From Planctomycetota bacterium (lineage in GTDB: Bacteria > Planctomycetota > Phycisphaerae > WQYP01), in assembly GCA_021780285.1 (NCBI GenBank), contig JAJXZA010000270.1, positions 1-5,397 of the forward strand: 5,397 nt of DNA, in the 5' to 3' direction. Within the stretch, counting starts at the first letter, position 1. Every line of letters begins with the position of its first letter. Made by a program: the position numbers and the translations under genes. Under the pieces are notes generated by a model. That model was given only the letters and a program-made list of their open reading frames with translations. It ran no database searches and was not told the origin of the DNA. Of this stretch, positions 1 to 5,397 are shown piece by piece.

Positions 1-609
1 ACAAGCTGGGCTTGCCGCAAAAAACGCCGGTTTATAGGTTCCAAAGTTCACGGGGCCGATGGTGGGCCCTTTTTGGCCGGGGTTGTGTACGAGTATGGTA
101 AGTACGTTGGCACCTGCAGGCAGAGCTGCGGGCAAAGGCACTTCAAACCATAGATAATCGCCGCGATGGTCGGCAAGAAGTTTTCCGTTAAGAAAAATGA
201 CGGCGCGGGTACGCACTCCAGCAAACTCGAGCATGAGATGTTGCCTAGGGGGGTTGCGCAGGGAGGGCAATTTAGCCTGAAACCAGGCATAGCCCACTTT
301 GCCGTCAAAAATATCGGAGCCAATTTTGTAATCCTGCCATGTGCTGTTGCTGGCGAGATTCTTGGGTAATGCATTGGGCGGCTCATGCGTGCCATAATTC
401 GATGGCCGCCACTGCCAATGGCTCATCTGAACAAAAGACGTCAATGGTGTGGGGGTTGCCGGTTTTAGTTGCCAAGTTCCGTCGAGCGACTGTACTACCC
501 GCGGTAGCAAGCTCTGCGCTACGACTTTGCCGCCTCCGAGCAAGAAGGCCACGACTATTGCGAGACAGACAGCCGTGCGGCGTCGGACTAAAGCTTGAAT
601 TGACAGCAT
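1..609 (-). CDS. Secreted GH2-like protein with N-terminal sugar-binding domain (partial, runs off left edge)
   Basis: The frame is open from an ATG at 609-607 to the window edge and gives 203 residues with no stop. Residues 1 to about 32 form a signal peptide: MLSIQALVRRR, then a hydrophobic core AVCLAIVVAFLLGGG, with likely cleavage after VVA or VAQ. Residues 41-46 read SLDGTW, the usual opening of glycoside hydrolase family 2 proteins. Residues 91-175 carry the jelly-roll pattern of the GH2 sugar-binding domain: WQDY, then GYAWFQAKL, LEFAGVRTRAVIFLNGKLL, HRGDYLWFEV and ANVLTILVHN. In the family this domain precedes the immunoglobulin-like and TIM-barrel catalytic domains, which would lie outside the window, so enzymatic activity cannot be confirmed; a non-catalytic jelly-roll protein or a GH35-type enzyme is possible. 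An in-frame TGA a few codons upstream supports the chosen start. A weak Shine-Dalgarno GAGG lies 10 nt before it. The gene is divergent from the DsrE/cytochrome operon. Domain assignment comes from pattern recognition only. Confidence 0.85.
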   Translation of the reverse strand, partial: MLSIQALVRRRTAVCLAIVVAFLLGGGKVVAQSLLPRVVQSLDGTWQLKPATPTPLTSFVQMSHWQWRPSNYGTHEPPNALPKNLASNSTWQDYKIGSDIFDGKVGYAWFQAKLPSLRNPPRQHLMLEFAGVRTRAVIFLNGKLLADHRGDYLWFEVPLPAALPAGANVLTILVHNPGQKGPTIGPVNFGTYKPAFFAASPAC

Positions 610-662
610 CAAATCAGGGCCTCATTCACAAAATGATTAAATATTAAAAAGCCCGAGAAAGA

Positions 663-691
663 AGTATAGTGGCATTTTATAAACTCGCCAA
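663..691 (-). promoter_or_regulatory. Sigma70-like promoter for the leftward GH2-like gene
   Basis: Read on the minus strand, the -35 element TTGGCG (691-686) and the -10 element TATACT (668-663) are separated by exactly 17 nt. The -10 matches the consensus at 5 of 6 positions and the -35 at 4 of 6. Transcription would start near 656, leaving a leader of about 47 nt before the ATG at 609. Spacing, direction and distance to the gene all agree, but the promoter is predicted by eye. Confidence 0.55.
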
Positions 692-717
692 AATTGCGGG
701 ATGTTTGCCGCCATTTT
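690..717. promoter_or_regulatory. Inverted repeat over the -35 box of the GH2-like gene (candidate operator)
   Basis: The arms AAAATTGCGG (690-699) and CCGCCATTTT (708-717) are inverted copies with one mismatch in ten and an 8-nt spacer. The left arm overlaps the predicted minus-strand -35 hexamer at 686-691, where a repressor or activator could act. No gene ends here because both neighbours point outward, and no T-tract follows on the plus strand, so a terminator is unlikely. The binding protein is unknown. Confidence 0.4.
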
Positions 718-793
718 CAATCAAGTTCGGCACGTTTCGGGCACCATGGATATTATCATGAACATCTGAAAAGTCCATAAGAAAAACTAATCA

Positions 794-814
794 AATATAT
801 AAGTATTATATATT
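794..814. promoter_or_regulatory. Perfect 9-3-9 AT-rich palindrome upstream of the operon (candidate operator)
   Basis: AATATATAA (794-802) and TTATATATT (806-814) are perfect inverted repeats around the spacer GTA. The palindrome lies about 90 bp before the ATG of the DsrE-like gene, in the most AT-rich part of the intergenic region. It contains -10-like words (TATTAT, TATATT, TATGCT just after) but no convincing -35 at the right spacing. AT-rich palindromes over promoters are known targets of ArsR-family sulfur-responsive repressors such as BigR. That link is inferred from the sulfur-type genes downstream. Low complexity makes chance palindromes more likely here. Confidence 0.4.
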
Positions 815-841
815 ATGCTTATTGTATTTCATTCCGTATTG

Positions 842-870
842 TTATCGTGAAGGCTGTGGTCTTATCGTGA
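842..870. repeat. Two direct copies of TTATCGTGA spaced by 20 bp
   Basis: TTATCGTGA occurs at 842-850 and again at 862-870, on the same strand. The start-to-start distance of 20 bp, about two helical turns, would put both copies on the same DNA face. They lie 36-64 bp upstream of the DsrE-like start codon, which suggests an activator or repressor half-site pair or a leader element. No known consensus was recognised. Confidence 0.35.
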
Positions 871-905
871 GATCGCATGGATAAAGGTCTTTTCTGGAGA
901 ATGTC

Positions 906-1775
906 ATGTCTGAAGGTAAATGTGTTGGTCCATGGTTAGCCAGAGCGGAGAAAACTGAACAAGCGTCGCCGAACACATTGGCTCGGCGTGAATTTCTTGG
1001 GCAGGTCGCGCGCGGCGGTCTGGTGATTGGAGCTGCTCTTGCGGTCGGCGGAATGGAGTCTGTTGCAGCCAGCGCCGCCGACGCCACAGCCAAACTCGAA
1101 CCCGAAGGCGCCGGACCCCTTCAAGACTTAACTAAGAAGCTTGCTGCCGCAACCCGTGTGCGGAGTTTTAAGCGCGTGCCCATGATTCTTACAGATGCCG
1201 GGCAGTGGGATGATGAGGCGCTCAACCTGGTAATCGGCTACCGAGGTCATGGTAAACAGGTCTGGGATAATACCGATATTGCCAGTCCTTGGCTTAACCT
1301 CATGCGTAACAGCCTCAATGCCCAGGTATGGTCTTTTAAGCATCCGAACTTTCTGTGCGCGTCTGCTACGCATGGCACCGCGCATTTGGCGCTTTATGAT
1401 GCGTACATATGGGAGAAGTACTCCATTTCCAAGGTGCTCAAAGGAAAATACCGCCACAACATATTTTTGGATATCCCCAAGGCCGTGGCTGGAAAGAATC
1501 CTGCGGACTTCAATGATCCGACCGGCCTGTTCTCGCCGGAAGCCAATTGCATTCCGCTGCTTATGCAGCGCGGCGTGGTATTTTTGGCCTGCCACAATGC
1601 CATATGGGAGTTTTCGGGCAAGCTGATTAAAAGCGGCCGAAATCCAGATCATCTGTCGCACGAGGCTCTAGCTGCGGAACTCACCAATCACCTGATTGCT
1701 GGAGCTGTTCTTACGCCTGGCATCGTTGCGACGCTGCCGATGCTTGAGGCTGCGGGCTTTGCTTATGCCAAATGA
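906..1775 (+). CDS. Tat-exported DsrE-like protein
   Basis: This 289-residue protein starts at ATG 906, six nt after a GGAG Shine-Dalgarno (896-899). The N-terminus carries a twin-arginine signal: LARREFLG at residues 26-32, a hydrophobic stretch GGLVIGAALAVGG, then a VAASAADA cleavage region near residue 60. The mature part resembles the DsrE/DsrF-like family, often labelled 'transcriptional initiation protein Tat' in databases. The cues are THGTAHLALYDAYIWEKY (about 155-172), the motif GVVFLACHNAIWEF (223-236), where C229 occupies the position of the DsrE-family cysteine, and the ending TPGIVATLPMLEAAGFAYAK. Other cysteines are C6, C151 and C215. DsrE-family proteins usually carry or relay sulfur on a cysteine in the cytoplasm, whereas this one is predicted to be periplasmic and exported folded. 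It is the first gene of an operon, 19 bp before the substrate-binding/cytochrome fusion, which suggests a sulfur-handling partner role. The fold is fairly sure; the function is inferred. Confidence 0.92.
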   Translation: MSEGKCVGPWLARAEKTEQASPNTLARREFLGQVARGGLVIGAALAVGGMESVAASAADATAKLEPEGAGPLQDLTKKLAAATRVRSFKRVPMILTDAGQWDDEALNLVIGYRGHGKQVWDNTDIASPWLNLMRNSLNAQVWSFKHPNFLCASATHGTAHLALYDAYIWEKYSISKVLKGKYRHNIFLDIPKAVAGKNPADFNDPTGLFSPEANCIPLLMQRGVVFLACHNAIWEFSGKLIKSGRNPDHLSHEALAAELTNHLIAGAVLTPGIVATLPMLEAAGFAYAK

Positions 1776-1781
1776 AGAATC

Positions 1782-1788
1782 AAAGGAG
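1782..1788 (+). promoter_or_regulatory. Ribosome binding site that sets the start of the cytochrome fusion
   Basis: AAAGGAG lies 6 nt before ATG 1795, in the 19-bp gap after the TGA of the DsrE-like gene. It selects this ATG over an in-frame ATG at 1696 inside the upstream gene. The longer version would place 33 arginine- and leucine-rich residues before the signal peptide. Confidence 0.85.
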
Positions 1789-1794
1789 CCGAAT

Positions 1795-3612
1795 ATGAAA
1801 CGTTTAATTCCGTGTGCATCGGCTTTGCTGGTAGCGATCATCGGGACGTTGGTAGTTGCGCCGGGGAACTACAATGCCGCAGCCGGCGCGGCCCTGCGGG
1901 CATTGGTACAACCGCCGGCGTATAAGGAGCAAGTATTTCCGCCATGGAGTCAAGGCAAAAACAACTCTGCCATAAACAAGGGCTTATCGTTTACCGTTCC
2001 AGAGGTAGACGATATGCCGGATTTTCATGGCGATCCTATGAACGCCAAGCTGGTGCTTTATATTGGGGGCAATTACTACTTTGCCGTCGGCCCGCTGATT
2101 AGTGCGTTTGAGAAAATGCACCCGGCGCTGCGCGGCCGCATTTTTGCTGAGACTCTTCCGCCTGGTATTTTGCTGGCGCAACTCAAAGCAGGCGGGCGAA
2201 TTACCGTTGGCAATATGACATTTACCGCCCGACCGGATGTTTATGCCGCCGGCAAACTGAAGGTGGTCTCGCTGGTAAAAGCTGGTTTTCTGGCCGGTCC
2301 GATTACCTCTTATGCCACAAACAATTTGGCCATCATGATTCCACGAAATAATCCGGCCTCCATAAGGTCGCTCAATGAATTAGGTCGCCCCGGAGTGCGC
2401 TTAAGCATTCCCAATCCGGCGTGGGAGGGTGTAGCCCGGCAGATAAAGCTTTCGCTGATAAAAGCGGGTGGCCGCGCATTAGAGCAGATGATTTACCACA
2501 CCAAGGTGCTCAATGGGCAGACTATACTCACGCATGTACACCATCGCCAGACGCCTCTATTTATTATGCAGGGTTTGGTGGACGCCGGCATAACATGGAA
2601 ATCGGAAGCAATATTTCAGGAGCAGGCCGGACACCCCATCAGCTACGTACCGATTCCAGCCAGCCTTAACACGACTGCGGTTTATGCCGCGGCCGCGGTT
2701 AAAGGGGCGGCCCATCGCCGTGCCGCCGGATTGTGGCTGGAGTTCCTGACGTCCTCGGCTGCGCAAAGCATCTTTCATCATTATGGGTTTAAGTCTGTCG
2801 GCAACCACAGTGAGCCGGTACGTTTGCGCACGGCGCCCAAGGCTGCAGTCGCGCCCAGTGCAAAGCTACAGGCTCGGACGCCTGGTGTTAGCGAGGCAGA
2901 GTTTTTACCGCCGCCGACCTCCGCTATGCCAGGAGGACAACTTGGAAAAATGACGTTGCTTGGAGAGCACATATTTGTTGATACCCAGCATTATGCGGCT
3001 CAGTATGTAGGCAACAGTCTCAACTGTGTTAACTGCCATCTCTCCGCCGGGCGCGAGGCGTATTGTGCGCCGATGTGGGCCGCGTATGTGGCGTATCCGC
3101 GGTATCAGGCTAAGGCAGGTAAGGTCGTTTCGCTGGCTTACCGAATACAGGAGTGTTTTCTTTACAGCATGAATGGCAAGGCGCCGCCGGCAACAGGAAA
3201 GACCGTGACTGCATTGTTGAGTTATTGTGCGTGGTTGGCGCACAAGGCTCCCACCGGCGTAATTCTTAAAGGGCGTGGTTATAAAAAACTGCCGCTGCCT
3301 TCATTGCCGCCAAGCAAGAGTCGCGGTCGTAAGTTGTTTTTGATTAATTGTATGCAGTGTCATGGCGTTCATGGCGAAGGGAAAATTGTAAATGGGCAGT
3401 ATGTATTTCCTCCGCTGTGGGGAATGCATTCTTATAACATGGGGGCCGGCATGCATAAAACGGCGATTGCAGCCGCATTTATCAAGATGAACATGCCATT
3501 TGGCCATGGCAACACGCTGAGCCTGCAGCAGGCCTGGGACGTGGCCAAGTATGTGGACTCGCACACGCGGCCGGGCGATCCGCGAAAGCAAGCGGTTGCA
3601 TCTGCTCCGTGA
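1795..3612 (+). CDS. Periplasmic substrate-binding domain fused to a TsdA-like diheme cytochrome c
   Basis: This 605-residue protein has a Sec signal peptide (MKRLIPC, then ASALLVAIIGTLVVA). Residues about 82-335 form a type 2 periplasmic binding domain of the ModA/oxyanion kind: KLVLYIGGNYYFAVGPLISAF, ARPDVYAAGKL, NNLAIMIPRNNPASIRSL, LVDAGITWKSEAIF and FHHYGFKSV. A proline/alanine-rich linker (about 341-385) leads to a cytochrome domain (386-595) that matches the thiosulfate dehydrogenase TsdA pattern. Haem sites are CVNCH (411-415) and CMQCH (519-523). RIQECFLYSMNGKAPP contains C454, the expected distal cysteine ligand of haem 1. FPPLWGMHSYNMGAGM and FIKMNMPFG follow, with K564, M565 and M567 as candidate haem 2 ligands. 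TsdA enzymes interconvert thiosulfate and tetrathionate but normally lack a binding domain. The fusion suggests capture of an oxyanion coupled to electron transfer; the actual substrate is unknown. It is co-transcribed with the DsrE-like gene. Confidence 0.93.
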   Translation: MKRLIPCASALLVAIIGTLVVAPGNYNAAAGAALRALVQPPAYKEQVFPPWSQGKNNSAINKGLSFTVPEVDDMPDFHGDPMNAKLVLYIGGNYYFAVGPLISAFEKMHPALRGRIFAETLPPGILLAQLKAGGRITVGNMTFTARPDVYAAGKLKVVSLVKAGFLAGPITSYATNNLAIMIPRNNPASIRSLNELGRPGVRLSIPNPAWEGVARQIKLSLIKAGGRALEQMIYHTKVLNGQTILTHVHHRQTPLFIMQGLVDAGITWKSEAIFQEQAGHPISYVPIPASLNTTAVYAAAAVKGAAHRRAAGLWLEFLTSSAAQSIFHHYGFKSVGNHSEPVRLRTAPKAAVAPSAKLQARTPGVSEAEFLPPPTSAMPGGQLGKMTLLGEHIFVDTQHYAAQYVGNSLNCVNCHLSAGREAYCAPMWAAYVAYPRYQAKAGKVVSLAYRIQECFLYSMNGKAPPATGKTVTALLSYCAWLAHKAPTGVILKGRGYKKLPLPSLPPSKSRGRKLFLINCMQCHGVHGEGKIVNGQYVFPPLWGMHSYNMGAGMHKTAIAAAFIKMNMPFGHGNTLSLQQAWDVAKYVDSHTRPGDPRKQAVASAP

Positions 3613-3625
3613 GCGATAACCTGCC

Positions 3626-3640
3626 TTGGCGGTGGGCCAA
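3626..3640. terminator. Weak hairpin between the convergent genes
   Basis: TTGGC (3626-3630) and GCCAA (3636-3640) form a perfect 5-bp stem around the loop GGTGG, 14 nt after the cytochrome stop codon. It sits in the 47-bp gap between two convergent stops. No T-tract follows directly; the nearest is a T run at 3663-3667. It is therefore a poor intrinsic terminator and could be chance. Confidence 0.25.
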
Positions 3641-3659
3641 ATACGGCATACATCAAACT

Positions 3660-5204
3660 CTATTTTTGAATCAGAAATTGCCGCGTTACCGGTGCTGCGG
3701 ATTCAATAGCATTGGCTCCGACGCGGCCCCATTGATAAGCGCCAACGAGTACGCGCATAGGAAATTTGGCGCGTGGGGGTATGCGCGTCTGCACCAGCGT
3801 GTTGCCCCTGAGGCGAACCGGGCCTGATATAACAAAAAACTGTACCGGCAACCCGGATGACGCCACGGCATGCAGAGCGATCGGCCCGCCACCGGCTGTT
3901 TGATTGGCAATGGGCGCGAAGGTAAGGCGTTGCCTGCGGCCTGTGGTATTGCGCAGCTTTACCCAAAAGTGCGCCGGGCGATCGGCCGAGAGATATTGTT
4001 TGTTGCCGGTGCTGTAGGCGAGAACCCAAGGTTCCCACGGGTTGCCCTGTCGGCGAATGCCGCCGCGATGCAGCCACATCTCAAATGTGTTGGGGCCAAC
4101 CTGCTTAAGGCCGGCGCCATCCACCGGGCGGAATTGAATCGGCTCTTCGCAGTGCCCCAGAGTTTGGCCGGCAAACAGGTTTTTGGTCGGCGAACGGTCC
4201 AAATATTTCGCATGAACCTGAAAGGTAATGCCATTGGCATTCCATTGTGGGTCAAGATCCGCATAGCCTCCTTTGATGAGCGGGGCTGGTTTGCCGTGAA
4301 TTGTAAAATCAATCATCTGCGGTTTGCGGGCGTAACCGGCGGCCATGTACTGATTGACGGCATTGGCCAGGTTGACATCAAAAAACCATGCGGCATGGGA
4401 TGGCCTACCCTTGAATTCGCTTTGAGGCACAGCCTTGCTGAACGGTTCGCCAAGCTGCGTGATATCTATGACGCCGCCGGTGGCCAAATCCACCGGCTTA
4501 AGCCGCACGGGTTGATTGAGCGGCGCCTGGGCCGGTACGCGATATTCAACAGCCTTTTTGATGAACAGGGCGATGATCGGGGCCGAGGCGGGGTTCCAGT
4601 CAAAATGACCAGTGCCGACATCCACAAATTGGCCCATGGGCGCATGCGGATGAAGCTTTCGCTGATGTTCAAACATTTTGATGTCGGATTGCACCAGCGA
4701 ACCCCAGCCGCTGCCCCATTCAGCCCATTCGGAGGTAACGCGAAAAACCGGCACGCCATGCTGTAATTGGCTCTGGTTGCCGGAAGGGAAGCCGCACTTG
4801 TCGGGCATGATGGCAATGATGCGAGCCGGGTCCCATGCGGCCATGCCATAAACCAGCGAGGCGGCCGCCGAGTGCCCCACAACCAAAAGCGGAGCATAGC
4901 GCAGTTCGGTATAACCCGTTACCTGCGCCAGGCGGTTGAGAGCTCCCTGCAACTGCCGACCGGATTTGGCAGGCGGCCCGAACTGATCGCCAATGCATAG
5001 GCCCGAGTCGTGCACGCCGATATTGCCCGGTGCTACCCACAGAATGCCCAAGCCGCACTGCGCGGCGGCTTTGCGAATAGTTGCATCGGCCAGCATTGGG
5101 GCTTCAAGCATGTTCTGCACACCGAAGATTAAGCCGCGCACCCGCCGACAGTTCGGCGAAATCCACAGGTAGGCTCGCTTGCCGGTATGGTGAGGTACGC
5201 GCAC
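3660..5204 (-). CDS. Secreted alpha/beta hydrolase (esterase-like) with beta-rich C-terminal half; true 5' end unclear
   Basis: The frame ends at TAG 3662-3660. The first standard start in frame is GTG 5204, giving 514 residues. Numbered from there, residues about 20-225 are an alpha/beta hydrolase: RGLIFGVQNMLE, LGILWVAPGN, VVGHSAAASLVYG with nucleophile S112 in G-H-S-A-A, PDKCGFPSGNQ, and VGTGHFDWNP with H200 as the likely catalytic histidine. The acid residue was not assigned (D195 or E159 are options). Residues 230-514 are rich in beta-strand-like stretches and probably form one or two extra beta domains. GTG 5204 is probably not the authentic start: the same frame continues upstream into a clear signal peptide ending AQPAHA, and residue 1 from the GTG lies after a DAVYQWS mature N-terminus. 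The substrate is unknown; a secreted carbohydrate or ester hydrolase is the likely class. It is convergent with the cytochrome operon. Confidence 0.83.
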   Translation of the reverse strand: MRVPHHTGKRAYLWISPNCRRVRGLIFGVQNMLEAPMLADATIRKAAAQCGLGILWVAPGNIGVHDSGLCIGDQFGPPAKSGRQLQGALNRLAQVTGYTELRYAPLLVVGHSAAASLVYGMAAWDPARIIAIMPDKCGFPSGNQSQLQHGVPVFRVTSEWAEWGSGWGSLVQSDIKMFEHQRKLHPHAPMGQFVDVGTGHFDWNPASAPIIALFIKKAVEYRVPAQAPLNQPVRLKPVDLATGGVIDITQLGEPFSKAVPQSEFKGRPSHAAWFFDVNLANAVNQYMAAGYARKPQMIDFTIHGKPAPLIKGGYADLDPQWNANGITFQVHAKYLDRSPTKNLFAGQTLGHCEEPIQFRPVDGAGLKQVGPNTFEMWLHRGGIRRQGNPWEPWVLAYSTGNKQYLSADRPAHFWVKLRNTTGRRQRLTFAPIANQTAGGGPIALHAVASSGLPVQFFVISGPVRLRGNTLVQTRIPPRAKFPMRVLVGAYQWGRVGANAIESAAPVTRQFLIQK

Positions 5205-5315
5205 CGACCATTGGTAGACGGCATCCGCATGTGCTGGCTGCGCGCCAAGCAGCAGGCCGTTAAGCGGTGCCAGTAAAAATATTGCGAACGCTAGTGTACT
5301 GTCCCTAACGGACGT
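5205..5315 (-). other. In-frame signal peptide of the hydrolase without a standard start codon
   Basis: Directly upstream of GTG 5204 the same frame stays open for 37 codons to a TAA at 5318-5316. It reads SVRDST, then the hydrophobic core LAFAIFLLAPLNGLLLG, then a cleavage region AQPAHA followed by DAVYQWS. This is a typical Sec signal peptide, but none of the codons is ATG, GTG or TTG. The first codon after the stop is ACG (5315-5313), which would give an initiator followed by SVRDST, and no good Shine-Dalgarno precedes it. Options are a mutated ATG, an unusual ACG start, loss of the original 5' end by a rearrangement, or a sequence error. Confidence 0.6.
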
Positions 5316-5320
5316 TTACA
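5295..5320. repeat. Imperfect inverted repeat at the 5' edge of the hydrolase gene
   Basis: TGTA (5295-5298) plus GTCC (5301-5304) pair with GGAC (5310-5313) plus TACA (5317-5320) around CTAAC, with a 2-versus-3-nt bulge between the paired blocks. It falls exactly where the hydrolase signal peptide loses its start codon. It could be a regulatory hairpin, an operator, or the end of an insertion element beginning with TG as IS3-family ends do. No transposase was recognised in the remaining 77 bases. Confidence 0.3.
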
Positions 5321-5397
5321 GTTGCTGGCCGTCATGGTTCGCGGAGCACACGGCGTCGATAGCCCGCTTGGGCCAGAATATTTGAAAAAACTGTGAA

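Larger units (their letters stand above)
610..905. other. Divergent intergenic regulatory region
   Basis: This 296-bp stretch separates two divergently transcribed genes and has no credible coding frame. It is much richer in A and T than the surrounding genes, especially at 776-830. It contains a leftward promoter, an inverted repeat at 690-717, a 9-3-9 palindrome at 794-814 and a spaced direct repeat at 842-870. No clear -35/-10 pair for the rightward operon was found, so that promoter may depend on an activator or an alternative sigma factor. Confidence 0.7.

Noticed and set aside
48..395. 115-residue minus-strand frame inside the GH2-like region
   Set aside because: It is an alternative frame of the GH2-like gene. 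The frame from ATG 609 has a signal peptide and GH2 motifs and stays open to the edge.
1128..1661. 177-residue open frame on the minus strand
   Set aside because: It is antisense to the DsrE-like gene, with no recognisable motif; a shadow frame.
1696..1794. N-terminal extension of the cytochrome fusion from ATG 1696
   Set aside because: It would overlap the DsrE-like gene by 80 bp and put an arginine-rich stretch before the signal peptide. ATG 1795 has a strong RBS and starts a proper signal peptide.
2685..2700. GC-rich palindromic run of CCGCGG units
   Set aside because: It is explained by consecutive alanine codons in the substrate-binding domain.
2446..4666. The 14-base word AAGCTTTCGCTGAT occurs at 2446-2459 and 4653-4666
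   Set aside because: The two copies lie inside unrelated genes on opposite coding strands, with no shared flanks; probably coincidence.
3870..4766. 298-residue open frame on the plus strand
   Set aside because: It lies fully antisense to the alpha/beta hydrolase, whose product shows clear catalytic motifs. The plus-strand product shows no domain, signal or RBS.
5295..5397. Insertion sequence at the right edge
   Set aside because: A TG-starting, partly inverted-repeat end and the lost hydrolase start fit the idea. But the remaining bases show no recognisable transposase or target duplication, so it is kept only as an option in the findings.
1..5397. CRISPR array, tRNA, rRNA or riboswitch
   Set aside because: No regularly spaced repeats, cloverleaf pattern, rRNA words or conserved aptamer pattern were seen on either strand.

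Overview
The window comes from a Gram-negative bacterium. Three of its four genes carry visible export signals (Tat or Sec) and one encodes a periplasmic c-type cytochrome. The phylum cannot be fixed from this sequence. A moderately GC-rich genome that mixes sulfur/cytochrome genes with glycoside-hydrolase-like and esterase-like genes would fit Acidobacteriota or Planctomycetota, among others, but this is a weak guess.

Layout, left to right: (1) 1-609, minus strand: the 5' part of a secreted protein with a GH2-type (beta-galactosidase/beta-glucuronidase-like) carbohydrate-binding jelly-roll domain, cut by the window edge. (2) 610-905: a divergent, AT-rich regulatory region. It holds a good sigma70-like promoter for the leftward gene with an inverted repeat across its -35 box, a perfect 9-3-9 AT-rich palindrome, and a 9-bp direct repeat spaced by 20 bp just ahead of the rightward operon. 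(3) 906-3612, plus strand: a tight two-gene operon with 19 bp between the genes. The first gene encodes a Tat-exported DsrE-like protein. The second encodes a Sec-exported fusion of a type 2 (molybdate/oxyanion-binding-like) periplasmic substrate-binding domain to a TsdA-like diheme cytochrome c. (4) 3613-3659: a short convergent gap with a weak hairpin. (5) 3660 to about 5315, minus strand: a secreted alpha/beta hydrolase with a beta-rich C-terminal half. Its signal peptide is readable but has no normal start codon. (6) 5316-5397: unassigned edge sequence with an imperfect inverted repeat.

The centre of interest is the two-gene operon. Both products are predicted to work outside the cytoplasm but by different export routes: Tat for the DsrE-like protein, and Sec plus haem ligation for the fusion. 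A DsrE-like cysteine protein (a sulfur-relay fold), an oxyanion-type binding domain and a thiosulfate dehydrogenase/tetrathionate reductase-type cytochrome together suggest a periplasmic sulfur-oxyanion or sulfane-sulfur redox module in which the capture domain is covalently joined to the electron-transfer domain. The substrate is inferred, not shown. The two flanking minus-strand genes look like carbohydrate or ester degradation genes and need not be functionally linked to it.
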